Assembly (NCBI GenBank): GCA_963667435.1
Contig: OY763414.1
Span: 4,340,001-4,404,000 of the forward strand
From: Marispirochaeta sp963667435
GTDB taxonomy: Bacteria > Spirochaetota > Spirochaetia > JC444 > Marispirochaetaceae
Reading direction: 5' to 3'
DNA length: 64,000 nucleotides
The notes under the pieces are model-generated. The model saw nothing but the letters and a program-made list of their open reading frames with translations. It ran no database searches and was not told the DNA's origin. The translations under genes were made by a program, and so were the position numbers. Shown one piece after another: positions 42,949 to 51,115 of this stretch (positions are counted from its first letter, which is position 1; each line of letters begins with the position of its first letter).

Positions 42949-42970
42949 CAGCCAGAAGTGAGATTTGAAC
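42949..42970. repeat. attR-like direct repeat within tRNA-Thr 3' end
   Basis: Identical 22 bases to 27675-27696. On the minus strand it covers the T-loop, 3' T-stem, 3' acceptor strand and discriminator of tRNA-Thr, a common tyrosine-recombinase target. Confidence 0.88.
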
Positions 42971-43021
42971 TCACGACCTACGCTTTACGAGAGCGTTGCT
43001 CTACCCCTGAGCTATTCTGGC
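42950..43021 (-). tRNA. tRNA-Thr (anticodon CGT)
   Basis: Minus strand from 43021: acceptor GCCAGAA / TTCTGGC, D-arm GCTC / GAGC, anticodon stem ACGCT / AGCGT with loop CTCGTAA (anticodon CGT, reading ACG), T-arm GTGAG / CTCAC with loop TTCAAAT. Discriminator T; the CCA end is not encoded. The gene stays intact after integration because the island supplies the 3' end. Confidence 0.95.
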
Positions 43022-43051
43022 ACGGTTGCCTATTTTTACCCCTCCGGCTCC

Positions 43052-43077
43052 TAAAAATCAAGAGGAGAATCCGATAG
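43052..43077 (+). promoter_or_regulatory. Possible sigma-28 (FliA) promoter before flgF
   Basis: TAAA (43052-43055), 14 bases, then TCCGATAG (43070-43077), compared with consensus TAAA-N15-GCCGATAA. Located about 70 bases before the flgF ATG. Six of eight -10 bases match; spacing is one short. Confidence 0.4.
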
Positions 43078-43144
43078 AAAACAAGAAGAAAAACAACTCA
43101 GGAGATGCCCCCAATATTTCGATAATGGAATAGAGGGAGGCTCC

Positions 43145-43993
43145 ATGATTCGAGGAATATACACCGGTGCCAGCGGCATGATAGCTCAGATGCACAATCT
43201 CGACGCCATTTCAAACAACCTGGCCAATGTGGATCTTACTGGTTACAAGAAGGATACATCGGTCCACAAGGCTTTTCCGGAGCTTCTCCTGCGCCGTATG
43301 AATGACAACGGTATGTTTACCATCCCTCCCGGCTCTGTTGATCAGGCTCCGGTAATCGGAACCCTGGGAACCGGAGTGGAATATAACGAGAGCTTCACCA
43401 TTTTCAGCCAGGGTGCTCTGAAACAGACCGAAAACCCCTTCGACCTTGCCCTTGAGGGCAAAGGTTTTTTTACCATAGATACCCCGCAGGGAGAACGCTT
43501 CACCAGAAACGGTTCTTTCCATGTCAGCACCGAAGGTGTTCTGGTCAACAAACAGGGGCTGCCGGTAATGGGCGAGAAGGGGATTATCAATTTGAAGAAA
43601 AACAACTTCGTGGTGGACCAGGAAGGTCGGGTATGGCAGAACGCAAGCTTCGCGGACGACCCCGAGCGGCTGGTAAGCCTGGAAGAAAACGAGTGGGAAA
43701 ACATGGAAATGGTGGACCGCCTCAAAATGGTGGACTTTCCCAGGGACCGATACCTTAAAAAGCAGGGTGACAGCCTCTGGCTTAACGACCGCTTTTCCGG
43801 CGATCCTCGGCCGATTGGAGTTTCCGACGGGCTCAAGGTTCGCCAGGGATTTCTTGAAGGTTCAAACGTAAACCCGGTAACCGAAATGGTGAAGATGATC
43901 GAAGTTAACCGGGCTTATGAAGCAAACCAGAAGGCCATTCAGGCACACGACCAGATGACCGATAAACTGATTAACCAGGCTGTACGTGTATAG
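43145..43993 (+). CDS. flgF: Flagellar basal-body rod protein FlgF (FlhO type)
   Basis: 282 residues, ATG 43145 with GGGAGG at 43136-43141. N-terminal rod signature MIRGIYTGASGMIAQMHNLDAISNNLANVDLTGYKKD, central body (FSQGALKQTENPFDLALEGKGFFTIDTPQG) and C-terminal NPVTEMVKMIEVNRAYEANQKAIQAHDQM. It builds the proximal rod of the periplasmic flagellum. First gene of the flgF-G-A-I-J run; transcription may start at the sigma-28-like site upstream. Confidence 0.92.
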   Translation: MIRGIYTGASGMIAQMHNLDAISNNLANVDLTGYKKDTSVHKAFPELLLRRMNDNGMFTIPPGSVDQAPVIGTLGTGVEYNESFTIFSQGALKQTENPFDLALEGKGFFTIDTPQGERFTRNGSFHVSTEGVLVNKQGLPVMGEKGIINLKKNNFVVDQEGRVWQNASFADDPERLVSLEENEWENMEMVDRLKMVDFPRDRYLKKQGDSLWLNDRFSGDPRPIGVSDGLKVRQGFLEGSNVNPVTEMVKMIEVNRAYEANQKAIQAHDQMTDKLINQAVRV

Positions 43994-44031
43994 CTGAAGA
44001 GATAGCAAAAGAGAGCAGGAGGTAGACTGAT

Positions 44032-44826
44032 ATGATGCGCTCACTGTGGACTGCAGCATCCGGAATGACCGGACAGCAGTTTAATATAGATACAATTTCC
44101 AACAACCTATCCAACGTCAACACCACGGGGTTCAAACAGAACAGGATCGACTTTGAAGACCTGCTCTACCAGACCTCCCGGCTGGCTGGAACACCGGCAA
44201 CAGAGCTTACCACCGTACCGGTGGGTGTTCAGGTTGGGCATGGTACACGGGTTGCCGCCACCCAGAAGCTCTTTACCCAGGGAGCGCTGCAGGCGACGGA
44301 TAATATTTCCGATATCGCCATTCAGGGTGAGGGATTTTTCCGTGAACTGCTTATAGACGGCACCTACGGATACACCCGGGACGGTGCGTTCAAAATCGAC
44401 TCTCAGGGGCAGATTGTCAGTTCCAACGGCTACAAGCTAATGCCCGAAATCACTCTTCCGGAAGGTTTTGTTCGGGACAGTCTTACTATCTCGCAGGATG
44501 GTCGGATGAGTGTAAAGGTTGCTGGTTCGGATGATCCAATTGAAGTGGGGCAGCTGGAACTCTACCGTTTTGTAAACCCCGCAGGCCTTCAGGCCATCGG
44601 TGAAAACCTTTATAAGGTAACCAACGGTTCCGGTGATGCCATAGGCGGACGACCCGGTTTCGATGGTATGGGTAAAACCATCCATAAGTTTCTTGAGATG
44701 TCCAACGTTTCAGTGGTGAAAGAGATGGTCAATATGATCGTTGCCCAGAGAGCCTACGAGCTTAACTCAAAAGCCATTCAGACTTCCGACAGCATGCTCG
44801 GCATTGCAAACGGATTGAAACGATAA
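44032..44826 (+). CDS. flgG: Flagellar distal rod protein FlgG
   Basis: 264 residues. Adjacent ATGs at 44032 and 44035 follow AGGAGG; the first fits the spacing better. Signature MRSLWTAASGMTGQQFNIDTISNNLSNVNTTGFKQ, FTQGALQATDNISDIAIQGEGFF and C-terminal SNVSVVKEMVNMIVAQRAYELNSKAIQTSDSML are diagnostic for FlgG. It polymerises the distal rod in the periplasm. Length equals the family norm. Confidence 0.95.
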   Translation: MMRSLWTAASGMTGQQFNIDTISNNLSNVNTTGFKQNRIDFEDLLYQTSRLAGTPATELTTVPVGVQVGHGTRVAATQKLFTQGALQATDNISDIAIQGEGFFRELLIDGTYGYTRDGAFKIDSQGQIVSSNGYKLMPEITLPEGFVRDSLTISQDGRMSVKVAGSDDPIEVGQLELYRFVNPAGLQAIGENLYKVTNGSGDAIGGRPGFDGMGKTIHKFLEMSNVSVVKEMVNMIVAQRAYELNSKAIQTSDSMLGIANGLKR

Positions 44827-44852
44827 CATCCATCAGTGAATTGAGGTGAGGG

Positions 44853-45599
44853 ATGAAATTCCCGGCAATGGTCTTCGCCCTTCTTGTACTGCTTTCCGGT
44901 ACAGTTGCGGCGGAGACTCTTTATCTTAAAGGTATCCTGACTGCAGGAGAACACCCTCTCCTTAATGATCTGTTGATCAGGCCATCCTCCAGGCTTTCAG
45001 CAAAAATGCTGCCCCGGGAAATAGATACCCTCAACAGCATCTGTTATTTATCCCAGAAAAGTATTGCTTCGCTTCTTGATAATGATTTGAAAGACTCACT
45101 TGTCGGTGAAGGTATCTGGATATTTCCATCCAGCTGTATTGATTCGTCAGAAGAAGGAGCTGCGACAGGGCAATGGTATAGTATAATCACCTCTGAAATT
45201 CTGGATTATGCCGACTCATTCAGTATTCCCCTGTACGATTGGAACCAACTGCATTCTGTCATCAAAGAAGGAGCTGAAATAGTCCAGGCATCCCTGCTTC
45301 CAAACGGGACTCTGAGGCTGTCAATGTCTGAAAAGAATGAAATTTCAGACATGCCGAGTACTATAAATCTAACTGTGAGCACAAATATAATAAATGGAGA
45401 TACAGCGGATATTGTTGTACGTGCCGGTACCCCTGTGAACGTGCTAATTTATCGGCAGGGAATATTTATATCTGCCCGGGGAATGGTCAACAGTAGTGCA
45501 GGAGTTGGAGAAATTACCCGCATACGACTGAACGGGACCAGCCGGATTATAGATGCCAGAATTACAGGGCCCGATTCCGCAGAAGCTCTGTTTCAATAA
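44853..45599 (+). CDS. flgA: FlgA-like flagellar P-ring assembly chaperone
   Basis: 248 residues with a signal peptide (1-20). The N-terminal about 150 residues are divergent. The C-terminal about 70 residues fit the FlgA/SAF pattern: DTADIVVRAGTPVNVLIYRQ, ISARGMVNSSAGVGEITRIRLNGTSRIIDARI. FlgA helps FlgI assemble around the rod in the periplasm. Its place directly between flgG and flgI supports the call more than the sequence alone. Confidence 0.8.
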   Translation: MKFPAMVFALLVLLSGTVAAETLYLKGILTAGEHPLLNDLLIRPSSRLSAKMLPREIDTLNSICYLSQKSIASLLDNDLKDSLVGEGIWIFPSSCIDSSEEGAATGQWYSIITSEILDYADSFSIPLYDWNQLHSVIKEGAEIVQASLLPNGTLRLSMSEKNEISDMPSTINLTVSTNIINGDTADIVVRAGTPVNVLIYRQGIFISARGMVNSSAGVGEITRIRLNGTSRIIDARITGPDSAEALFQ

Positions 45600-45623
45600 C
45601 TTATGGAATTGAAGGAAATATGT

Positions 45624-46667
45624 ATGAAAAGAATAATGTTTCTGGTCAGCCTGATAGCCCTGATATTGCTGCCCGGTACAACACTTTTTTCCCAGAGTCA
45701 GGAACAGGCAGCAAGCCCTAAAGAATCGGAAGTAAAACTGAAAGAGATCTCTTATATTCAGGGATTCCGGGAAAACCAGCTCAGCGGAATCGGGGTAGTT
45801 ACCGGCCTTGCAGGAAAAGGTGATTCTCAGTCTTCAGCAATGATGCGGAAGTTTCTTGCAAATATAGTATCCAACTACACCGATCAGGTGAGCGAACAGG
45901 ATGTCCGCAGTAAAAACAGCGCTGTTGTTCTGCTCACCGCCGATATACCGGCATATGTTCAACCTGGAGAGAGGGTAAGTATCCAGATTTCCAGCCTGGG
46001 GGATGCAAAGTCTCTTTCCGGAGGAGTTCTTCTGCAGTCCCCTTTGCAGGGAGCCGACGGAATCGTCTATGCCGCTGCACAGGGCGTTATTCCGGCGTCG
46101 GAAGAAAGTATCAATAACACTGTAGCACTGCTTCCCGGTGGAGCTATCATAGAAAAGGCAGTGAACAGCAGGATAATGGAAGATAACCGTGTTACCATAA
46201 TACTTAAAGAACCTGATTATACTGCTGCCGCAAAGATTAGTGAGATAATAGAATCTGAAACAGGATTTGAAATCAGTTTCGCCGATGCAAGCCGTATTGG
46301 TGTAATGGTACCGGAAGAGTATCAAACAAGAAGTGTTGCATTTATTGCCATGCTTGAGAATCTGAATGTACCCGCGCTCTTTGCGGACAAGGTGGTTATA
46401 AACCCCCGGACCGGTGTAGTGGTGATGGGACAGGATGTTCGTATAGGCAAGGTTGCAGTTTCCTATAAAGGGCTGAAAATAAGTGTCGGCATGGACGGAG
46501 GTTTTACCGATAAAGAGAGTGAAAGCTTTTTGATCGAAGACCGGCCCAGTGTGGAACAGTTTGTGGATCTGCTGAGGGAAATAGGTGTTGATACAAAAGG
46601 CCTTATTGAAATCCTGCAGGCAGTAGACCACGCAGGTGCTCTTTTCGGGAAACTGGAGGTTATGTAG
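45624..46667 (+). CDS. flgI: Flagellar P-ring protein FlgI
   Basis: 347 residues. ATG 45624 is chosen over the in-frame ATG 45603 because AAGGA (45612-45616) lies between them. Signal peptide, then the family blocks EISYIQGFRENQLSGIGVVTGLAGKGDS, NSAVVLLTADIPAYVQPGERVSIQISSLGDAKSLSGGVLLQSPL, VVINPRTGVVVMGQDVRIGKVAVS and GVDTKGLIEILQAVDHAGALFGKLEVM. It forms the ring around the rod at the peptidoglycan. No flgH (L-ring) gene is present, as expected for flagella that stay inside the periplasm. Confidence 0.95.
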   Translation: MKRIMFLVSLIALILLPGTTLFSQSQEQAASPKESEVKLKEISYIQGFRENQLSGIGVVTGLAGKGDSQSSAMMRKFLANIVSNYTDQVSEQDVRSKNSAVVLLTADIPAYVQPGERVSIQISSLGDAKSLSGGVLLQSPLQGADGIVYAAAQGVIPASEESINNTVALLPGGAIIEKAVNSRIMEDNRVTIILKEPDYTAAAKISEIIESETGFEISFADASRIGVMVPEEYQTRSVAFIAMLENLNVPALFADKVVINPRTGVVVMGQDVRIGKVAVSYKGLKISVGMDGGFTDKESESFLIEDRPSVEQFVDLLREIGVDTKGLIEILQAVDHAGALFGKLEVM

Positions 46668-46973
46668 ATGGAACTTAATTCAATACAGATGATGGGAAGC
46701 CTTAATCCGGTTAAAACTCCAAAAGTGAGTGCCTCTTCCAGCGACGGTCAGCTCAAAGAGGCATGCAAGGAGTTCGAAGCACTTCTTCTGGAACAGATGC
46801 TTAAAAGTATGAGAAAAACCGTAAACAAAACGGGATTGATCAAAGGCGGTATGGCGGAAGATATGTTCGAAGATATGCTGTACGAGAAGTATGCAGAGAA
46901 GATGTCAGATACGGCAAACCTGGGATTCTCTGATATGCTCTATCGTCAGTTAGCACAGAAATATACACAATAA
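46668..46973 (+). CDS. flgJ: FlgJ-type rod-binding protein (no muramidase domain)
   Basis: 101 residues immediately after the flgI stop (TAG ATG). The rod-binding motif is clear: LKEACKEFEALLLEQMLKSMRKTV, GGMAEDMFEDMLYEKYAEKMSDT, and GFSDMLYRQLAQKY. The peptidoglycan hydrolase domain of enterobacterial FlgJ is missing, common outside gamma-proteobacteria, so another murein hydrolase must open the wall. Last gene of the flagellar run. Confidence 0.9.
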   Translation: MELNSIQMMGSLNPVKTPKVSASSSDGQLKEACKEFEALLLEQMLKSMRKTVNKTGLIKGGMAEDMFEDMLYEKYAEKMSDTANLGFSDMLYRQLAQKYTQ

Positions 46974-47091
46974 GCGTTGAAAGTATACTTTTGTATAACA
47001 TTCTGTACTGAAAAAAAAGGTTAAAAAAAGTTAAGTAAATAAGTCTTTATATTGCAACGAAATAAAAAATTCTTCTACTGAGTACTTTTCT

Positions 47092-47107
47092 TGGCATAGG
47101 GATTGCA
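47092..47107 (+). promoter_or_regulatory. Sigma-54 (-24/-12) promoter of the rpoS-like gene
   Basis: TGGCATAGGGATTGCA matches the sigma-54 consensus TGGCAYRNNNNTTGCW at every fixed position. It lies 27 bases before the rpoS-like ATG (47134), so transcription would start near 47118, just before the AAGGAG ribosome site (47122-47127). An enhancer-binding activator is required for such promoters; no obvious enhancer was identified in the AT-rich 46974-47091 gap. Confidence 0.88.
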
Positions 47108-47133
47108 TGTATAAATGCATGAAGGAGAGTGCC

Positions 47134-47973
47134 ATGAAAATCAGGAAAACAAGCCAGAGCGAAGACTCACTTAAGGCATATTTCCAGCAGATTAAAACGA
47201 CACCGCTCTTAAGTTTTGAAGAAGAACTTGAACTTTCCCGGCGTATAATGAAAGGTGATGAGCTTGCACGGGAAAAACTGATTAAATCGAATTTAAGACT
47301 TGTTGTTAAAATTGCCAAAGCCTATACCACAGGAGATGTAAGTTTTCTTGACATTGTACAGGAAGGAAACCTGGGACTGATTAAAGCTGCCAGCAAATAT
47401 GATTACAGGAAGAATGTACGGTTCAGCACCTATGCTGCCTGGTGGATCAAGCAGTCCATTGTGCGGGCACTGTCGAACAAACGCCGGCCTATTCGTCTTC
47501 CTCATAGAAAAGAAGAGGCTCTGAAAAAAATACAGAAAGCCTATTATACCCTTACTCAGCTTAACCAGCAGAAGCCTACAGTTGAAGAGGTTGCTGTTGA
47601 AGTCGGTATGAAGCCGGAGGAGGTAAGCTCTCTGTTGAATGCTTCCTCTGCGGTAGCGTCTCTGGATTCTGAAGAAAACTTTGAAACCGGATCCCTTTTG
47701 GATATGTGTGAGGATTACACCTACGAACCCGATTCGGAGCTGGTAAAAAAGAGCCTCCACGAAGATACCATGCGTTTTCTTGAACATCTCATGGAAAAGG
47801 AACGGCAGATACTTCTTTACCGCTTCAGTTTCTACGGCGGTAAGAAATATACGCTTAAAACAATTGGTGAACGGATGGGTATCTCTCCGGAAACAGTGAG
47901 ACAGATTGAGATGCGTGCCATTCGGAAACTGCGTGAACATGCAGATGAAGTACGGGAATACGTGTATCAGTAA
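47134..47973 (+). CDS. rpoS: RpoS-like alternative sigma-70 family factor
   Basis: 279 residues; ATG 47134 fits AAGGAG at 47122-47127, while the in-frame ATG 47107 overlaps the promoter. Region 1.2/2: LKAYFQQIKTTPLLSFEEELELSRRIMKGDELAREKLIKSNLRLVVKIAKAY, DIVQEGNLGLIKAASKYDYRKNVRFSTYAAWWIKQSI; region 3: RPIRLPHRKEEALKKIQKAY; region 4: EKERQILLYRFSFYGGKKYTLKTIGERMGISPETVRQIEMRAIRKLREHA. Size and position after flgI match Borrelia RpoS (bb0771), which is itself made from a sigma-54 promoter. So this is likely the output of an RpoN-RpoS cascade; the controlled regulon is unknown here. Confidence 0.85.
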   Translation: MKIRKTSQSEDSLKAYFQQIKTTPLLSFEEELELSRRIMKGDELAREKLIKSNLRLVVKIAKAYTTGDVSFLDIVQEGNLGLIKAASKYDYRKNVRFSTYAAWWIKQSIVRALSNKRRPIRLPHRKEEALKKIQKAYYTLTQLNQQKPTVEEVAVEVGMKPEEVSSLLNASSAVASLDSEENFETGSLLDMCEDYTYEPDSELVKKSLHEDTMRFLEHLMEKERQILLYRFSFYGGKKYTLKTIGERMGISPETVRQIEMRAIRKLREHADEVREYVYQ

Positions 47974-48049
47974 TCCCTGTATTTATATAAAAAGTATTAA
48001 CAGTATCAATTATTGACCAGCAGGCCTGATTTTCGTACCATTATAGTGA

Positions 48050-48985
48050 ATGGCACGAAAACAGCCTGCTTCGGTTCGGCAGAAAAAGCGAATAAGACTG
48101 GCATATGTTTTACTGATTACTGCGGCGGTTGTCATGGGCCTTGGTATTGCAGCTCTTAAACATGCTTCGGAACCTGAAATAATTACCAGCAGTACAAATA
48201 CTCAAAAACCAGAAACAGCACTGCCTGAGCCGGAAAAACAGAAAACGGATACCTACGTCGAACCTGCAGCAGTGGATAAGCACGGAACTGCAGCTGTCAG
48301 GGGTCCCCGGGTGGCACTGGTGCTTGACGATGTGGGTAATAACCTGGATGAACTGGAACCTTTTCTGCATCTTCCCATGAAGATAACCTTCGCAGTCATG
48401 CCCGGCAGGCAGTTTACTGAAGAGTCGGTAAGAAGAATAAAGGCTGCGGGTCAGATGTTTATTGTTCACCAGCCCATGGAGCCGGAAGGTGATTCTGATC
48501 CCGGTGTAGGTGCAATTTATTCCGGCATGACAAGGGATGAAGTGTACAGGACTCTTGATGAGAATCTTGCGCCCCTGAAGGGTGTAGCAGGGATGAACAA
48601 CCATATGGGGTCAAAGGTTACTGCGGATACCGAAATAATGTCGTATATTCTTTCCTATCTGAAGGAACGGAATATGTTTTTTCTGGATTCTCTTACAACA
48701 GGTAAAAGTGTTGCAGGAGAAATAGCCGGCGAAATGGGCGTACCATTTATCAAAAGGAACAGCATGTTTTTAGACAACACAAGAGAACGCGATTATGTTG
48801 AAAGAGCCCTGAGATCGGGATTCAGTATTGCGGAAAAAAGCGGACGGGCTGTAATGATTGGCCATGTATGGGATGAACATCTGGCTGAACTGCTGCTTGA
48901 GCTTTTCCCGGAGTTTTCCGATGCCGGATTTACTTTTGACGATGTGGGAAATATGATTTATCTGGGCAGGCAGGGCCTGGAATGA
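48050..48985 (+). CDS. Divergent polysaccharide deacetylase (YibQ-like)
   Basis: 311 residues. One N-terminal membrane segment (about 17-37) and a low-complexity linker precede a NodB-like barrel (about 85-300): VALVLDDVGNNLDELEPFL, FAVMPGRQFTEESVRRIKAAG, IVHQPMEPEG, GMNNHMGSKVTADTEIM, FLDSLTTGKSVA, AVMIGHVWDEHLAELL. The usual metal His pair (here HQPME and NNHMGS) is in place. It probably acts on envelope glycans in the periplasm, function unproven. Its stop overlaps the tsaD start (ATGA). The Borrelia gene between rpoS and tsaD is, as I recall, of this type. Confidence 0.85.
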   Translation: MARKQPASVRQKKRIRLAYVLLITAAVVMGLGIAALKHASEPEIITSSTNTQKPETALPEPEKQKTDTYVEPAAVDKHGTAAVRGPRVALVLDDVGNNLDELEPFLHLPMKITFAVMPGRQFTEESVRRIKAAGQMFIVHQPMEPEGDSDPGVGAIYSGMTRDEVYRTLDENLAPLKGVAGMNNHMGSKVTADTEIMSYILSYLKERNMFFLDSLTTGKSVAGEIAGEMGVPFIKRNSMFLDNTRERDYVERALRSGFSIAEKSGRAVMIGHVWDEHLAELLLELFPEFSDAGFTFDDVGNMIYLGRQGLE

Positions 48986-49995
48986 TAATCCTGGGAATAG
49001 AGAGCTCCTGTGACGACTGCAGTATTGCCGTTGTGGAAAACGGCAGGAGGATACTCTCCAGTGTTGTTGCTACCCAGATTGAAATACACCGGCCGTTTAT
49101 GGGAGTTGTCCCCGAGATTGCTTCAAGAACTCACACAGAGTGGATAGAGGATACCTACAGGGAGGCCCTTAAACAGGCCGGTATTGAAGCTCGTGAGATT
49201 GACGGCATTGCTGTAACAAGCCGTCCGGGTCTGGTTGGATCTCTGCTCGTGGGATTATCCTTCGCCAAAGGTCTTGTAATGGCCCTGGGGGTTCCTTATA
49301 CAACGGTGAATCATGTAATGGCTCATTTATATGCACCCCAGCTTGAACGGGATGTTGAATACCCCTTTATAGGTTTGCTTGTTTCCGGCGGACATACAAT
49401 GATCTCGGTTGTTGATGGGCCCGAGGAAATCCGGGTTATGGGAACAACCATTGATGATGCATGTGGTGAAGCCTTTGACAAGGTAGCCAAGTTCTACAAT
49501 TTCGGGTTTCCCGGCGGGGTGGTTATTGATAAGCTTGCACAAAAGGGCAATCCTGCAGCCTTTGCTTTTCCCGGGCCTAATTTGCATAAGGGGGATCATC
49601 GCTATGATGTTTCCTATTCCGGCTTGAAGAATGCGGTTATCAACCAGCGGGATCAGTTCTGGGACGGGGTTTCAGAAAAAACTCCTGAAAATATTGCAGC
49701 GTCTTTCCAGAAGAGGGCAATAGACATACTGGTAAAACGGGTATTGCGGGCTGTGGATGATACAGGCCTGAATACTGTTGTTGCCGGTGGGGGAGTTGCG
49801 GCGAACAGCTACCTGCGAAGCCGGTTTGCTGCAGAGAAAGGACTTGAAGTTATTTTTCCACCCCTCAATTTATGTACTGACAACGGGGCTATGATAGCAG
49901 GTCTCGGATATCACCGCCTGAAAAACGGAGAAACCAGCGGACTGGATGAAGGTGCAAGCGCCAGAGTTGAAGGCTTCAGGGTTACCTATCCCTGA
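48982..49995 (+). CDS. tsaD: tRNA threonylcarbamoyladenosine synthase subunit TsaD
   Basis: 337 residues, ATG overlapping the previous stop. Kae1/TsaD landmarks: LGIESSCDDCSIAVVENG, GVVPEIASRTHTEWI, VNHVMAHLYAPQ (metal His pair), PFIGLLVSGGHTMI, DDACGEAFDKVAKF, SYSGLKNAV, VVAGGGVAANSYLR and CTDNGAMIAGLGYHRL. It transfers the threonylcarbamoyl group to A37 of ANN-decoding tRNAs with TsaB and TsaE (not in the window). Cytoplasmic. It ends convergently, overlapping the MinD-like gene by 10 bases. Confidence 0.96.
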   Translation: MIILGIESSCDDCSIAVVENGRRILSSVVATQIEIHRPFMGVVPEIASRTHTEWIEDTYREALKQAGIEAREIDGIAVTSRPGLVGSLLVGLSFAKGLVMALGVPYTTVNHVMAHLYAPQLERDVEYPFIGLLVSGGHTMISVVDGPEEIRVMGTTIDDACGEAFDKVAKFYNFGFPGGVVIDKLAQKGNPAAFAFPGPNLHKGDHRYDVSYSGLKNAVINQRDQFWDGVSEKTPENIAASFQKRAIDILVKRVLRAVDDTGLNTVVAGGGVAANSYLRSRFAAEKGLEVIFPPLNLCTDNGAMIAGLGYHRLKNGETSGLDEGASARVEGFRVTYP

Positions 49996-50960
49996 TCTTC
50001 CGATATACCTGACTCAAGGTTATGTATATCACCATCATGCAGTTCGGGGCCGCTGCCCTTCAGCCGGAGTATCAGATCTTCTGCAAGTGTGTCTATTTTT
50101 CTGGCAAAGGATGATTCGGGCAGCAGATCCACCAGCGGCGCTCTCCTCAGAAGGGAATTGTGGGCATTGTCGGTATAAGGTAAAAAGGCAAGGTATTCCA
50201 TTTCTATCCCGATATTTCTCCGGCTTATATCTCTCAATTTTCGGCCGATTTTCAGATCACTTTCAGATCTTCCCATATTAAGAATCACCCGGGGTACAAG
50301 GCTGTTCAGGTTTTCCTTTAATAGTGAACCTGAAGCAGGGTTTACCGCATAGAGGCCGTCCAGCAGATCAAAATAGGAGCTTTCTCCTCCCTCGATTTTG
50401 GCGGTGACGAAATCCAGCACCATTGCTCTTTCATGGGATTTCGGGGGAAAGCTGCGGTACATAAGCCTGAAGGCAGCGGTTTTTAGAAATGAATAGGCAT
50501 TAAGAACCGCGGTGGGTTCTCCGGTGGTTACTATAAGGGCTGTCCAGGAACTGAGAAAGAAATCAATGGTATTGTAGGAGCTTCCTGCTCCAAGATCTAA
50601 CAAAACAATATCTGCTACCGACTGGTTCAGCTCTTTCAGAATTTTCTGTTTGGTAAAATAGGGCAGATTGGCAGTACCAGGAAGCAGAGCGTCTCCGGGA
50701 ATAAGAAACAGCCGTTCCCATGCAGTAGGTTGTATACACTCTTCAAGGCTCTCCGCCTGTTTATAAATATACCCGCCTATACCGGTATGGTTGTTCTTTA
50801 CACCAAGAAAGGAATGAAGGTTTGATCCACCTAGATCCAGATCCACGAGTATTACTGTTTTTCCCTTCCTTGCCAGGCTTAATCCAAGGTTGGCCGTAAT
50901 GAGACTTTTCCCGACTCCGCCTTTTCCACTTGCTACAGGTACTATTGAAACCACGTTCAT
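49986..50960 (-). CDS. MinD/ParA-family ATPase (FlhG-like)
   Basis: 324 residues from ATG 50960; an in-frame TTG at 50990 is possible and neither has a clear ribosome site. Deviant Walker A VASGKGGVGKSLITANLGLSLA with signature Lys, Walker A' VILVDLDLGGSNLHSFLG, Walker B IVLLDLGAGSSYNTIDFFL. The ADLGGSN-like LDLGGSN is typical of FlhG-type and ParA-like MinDs. A role in placing flagella or another polar structure is a reasonable inference from the neighbouring flagellar cluster; no membrane-targeting helix is obvious at the C-terminus. Confidence 0.82.
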   Translation of the reverse strand: MNVVSIVPVASGKGGVGKSLITANLGLSLARKGKTVILVDLDLGGSNLHSFLGVKNNHTGIGGYIYKQAESLEECIQPTAWERLFLIPGDALLPGTANLPYFTKQKILKELNQSVADIVLLDLGAGSSYNTIDFFLSSWTALIVTTGEPTAVLNAYSFLKTAAFRLMYRSFPPKSHERAMVLDFVTAKIEGGESSYFDLLDGLYAVNPASGSLLKENLNSLVPRVILNMGRSESDLKIGRKLRDISRRNIGIEMEYLAFLPYTDNAHNSLLRRAPLVDLLPESSFARKIDTLAEDLILRLKGSGPELHDGDIHNLESGISEDQG

Positions 50961-51115
50961 AGAATAGGTGAGATTTACATGATTTGGCAAGGAACTTTTT
51001 CATTCTATTTCCAATACAGCCATTATTGCGCCACTTGTTTTTTCATGCTACGAATTCATCTATAGTATATACTGTAGATACTCGAAGGTATGATTGCTCC
51101 AAAGGAGAGTTTTAT

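Noticed and set aside
45834..46631. 265-codon open frame antisense to flgI
   Set aside because: Lies entirely within a confident flgI; its translation has no recognisable pattern.
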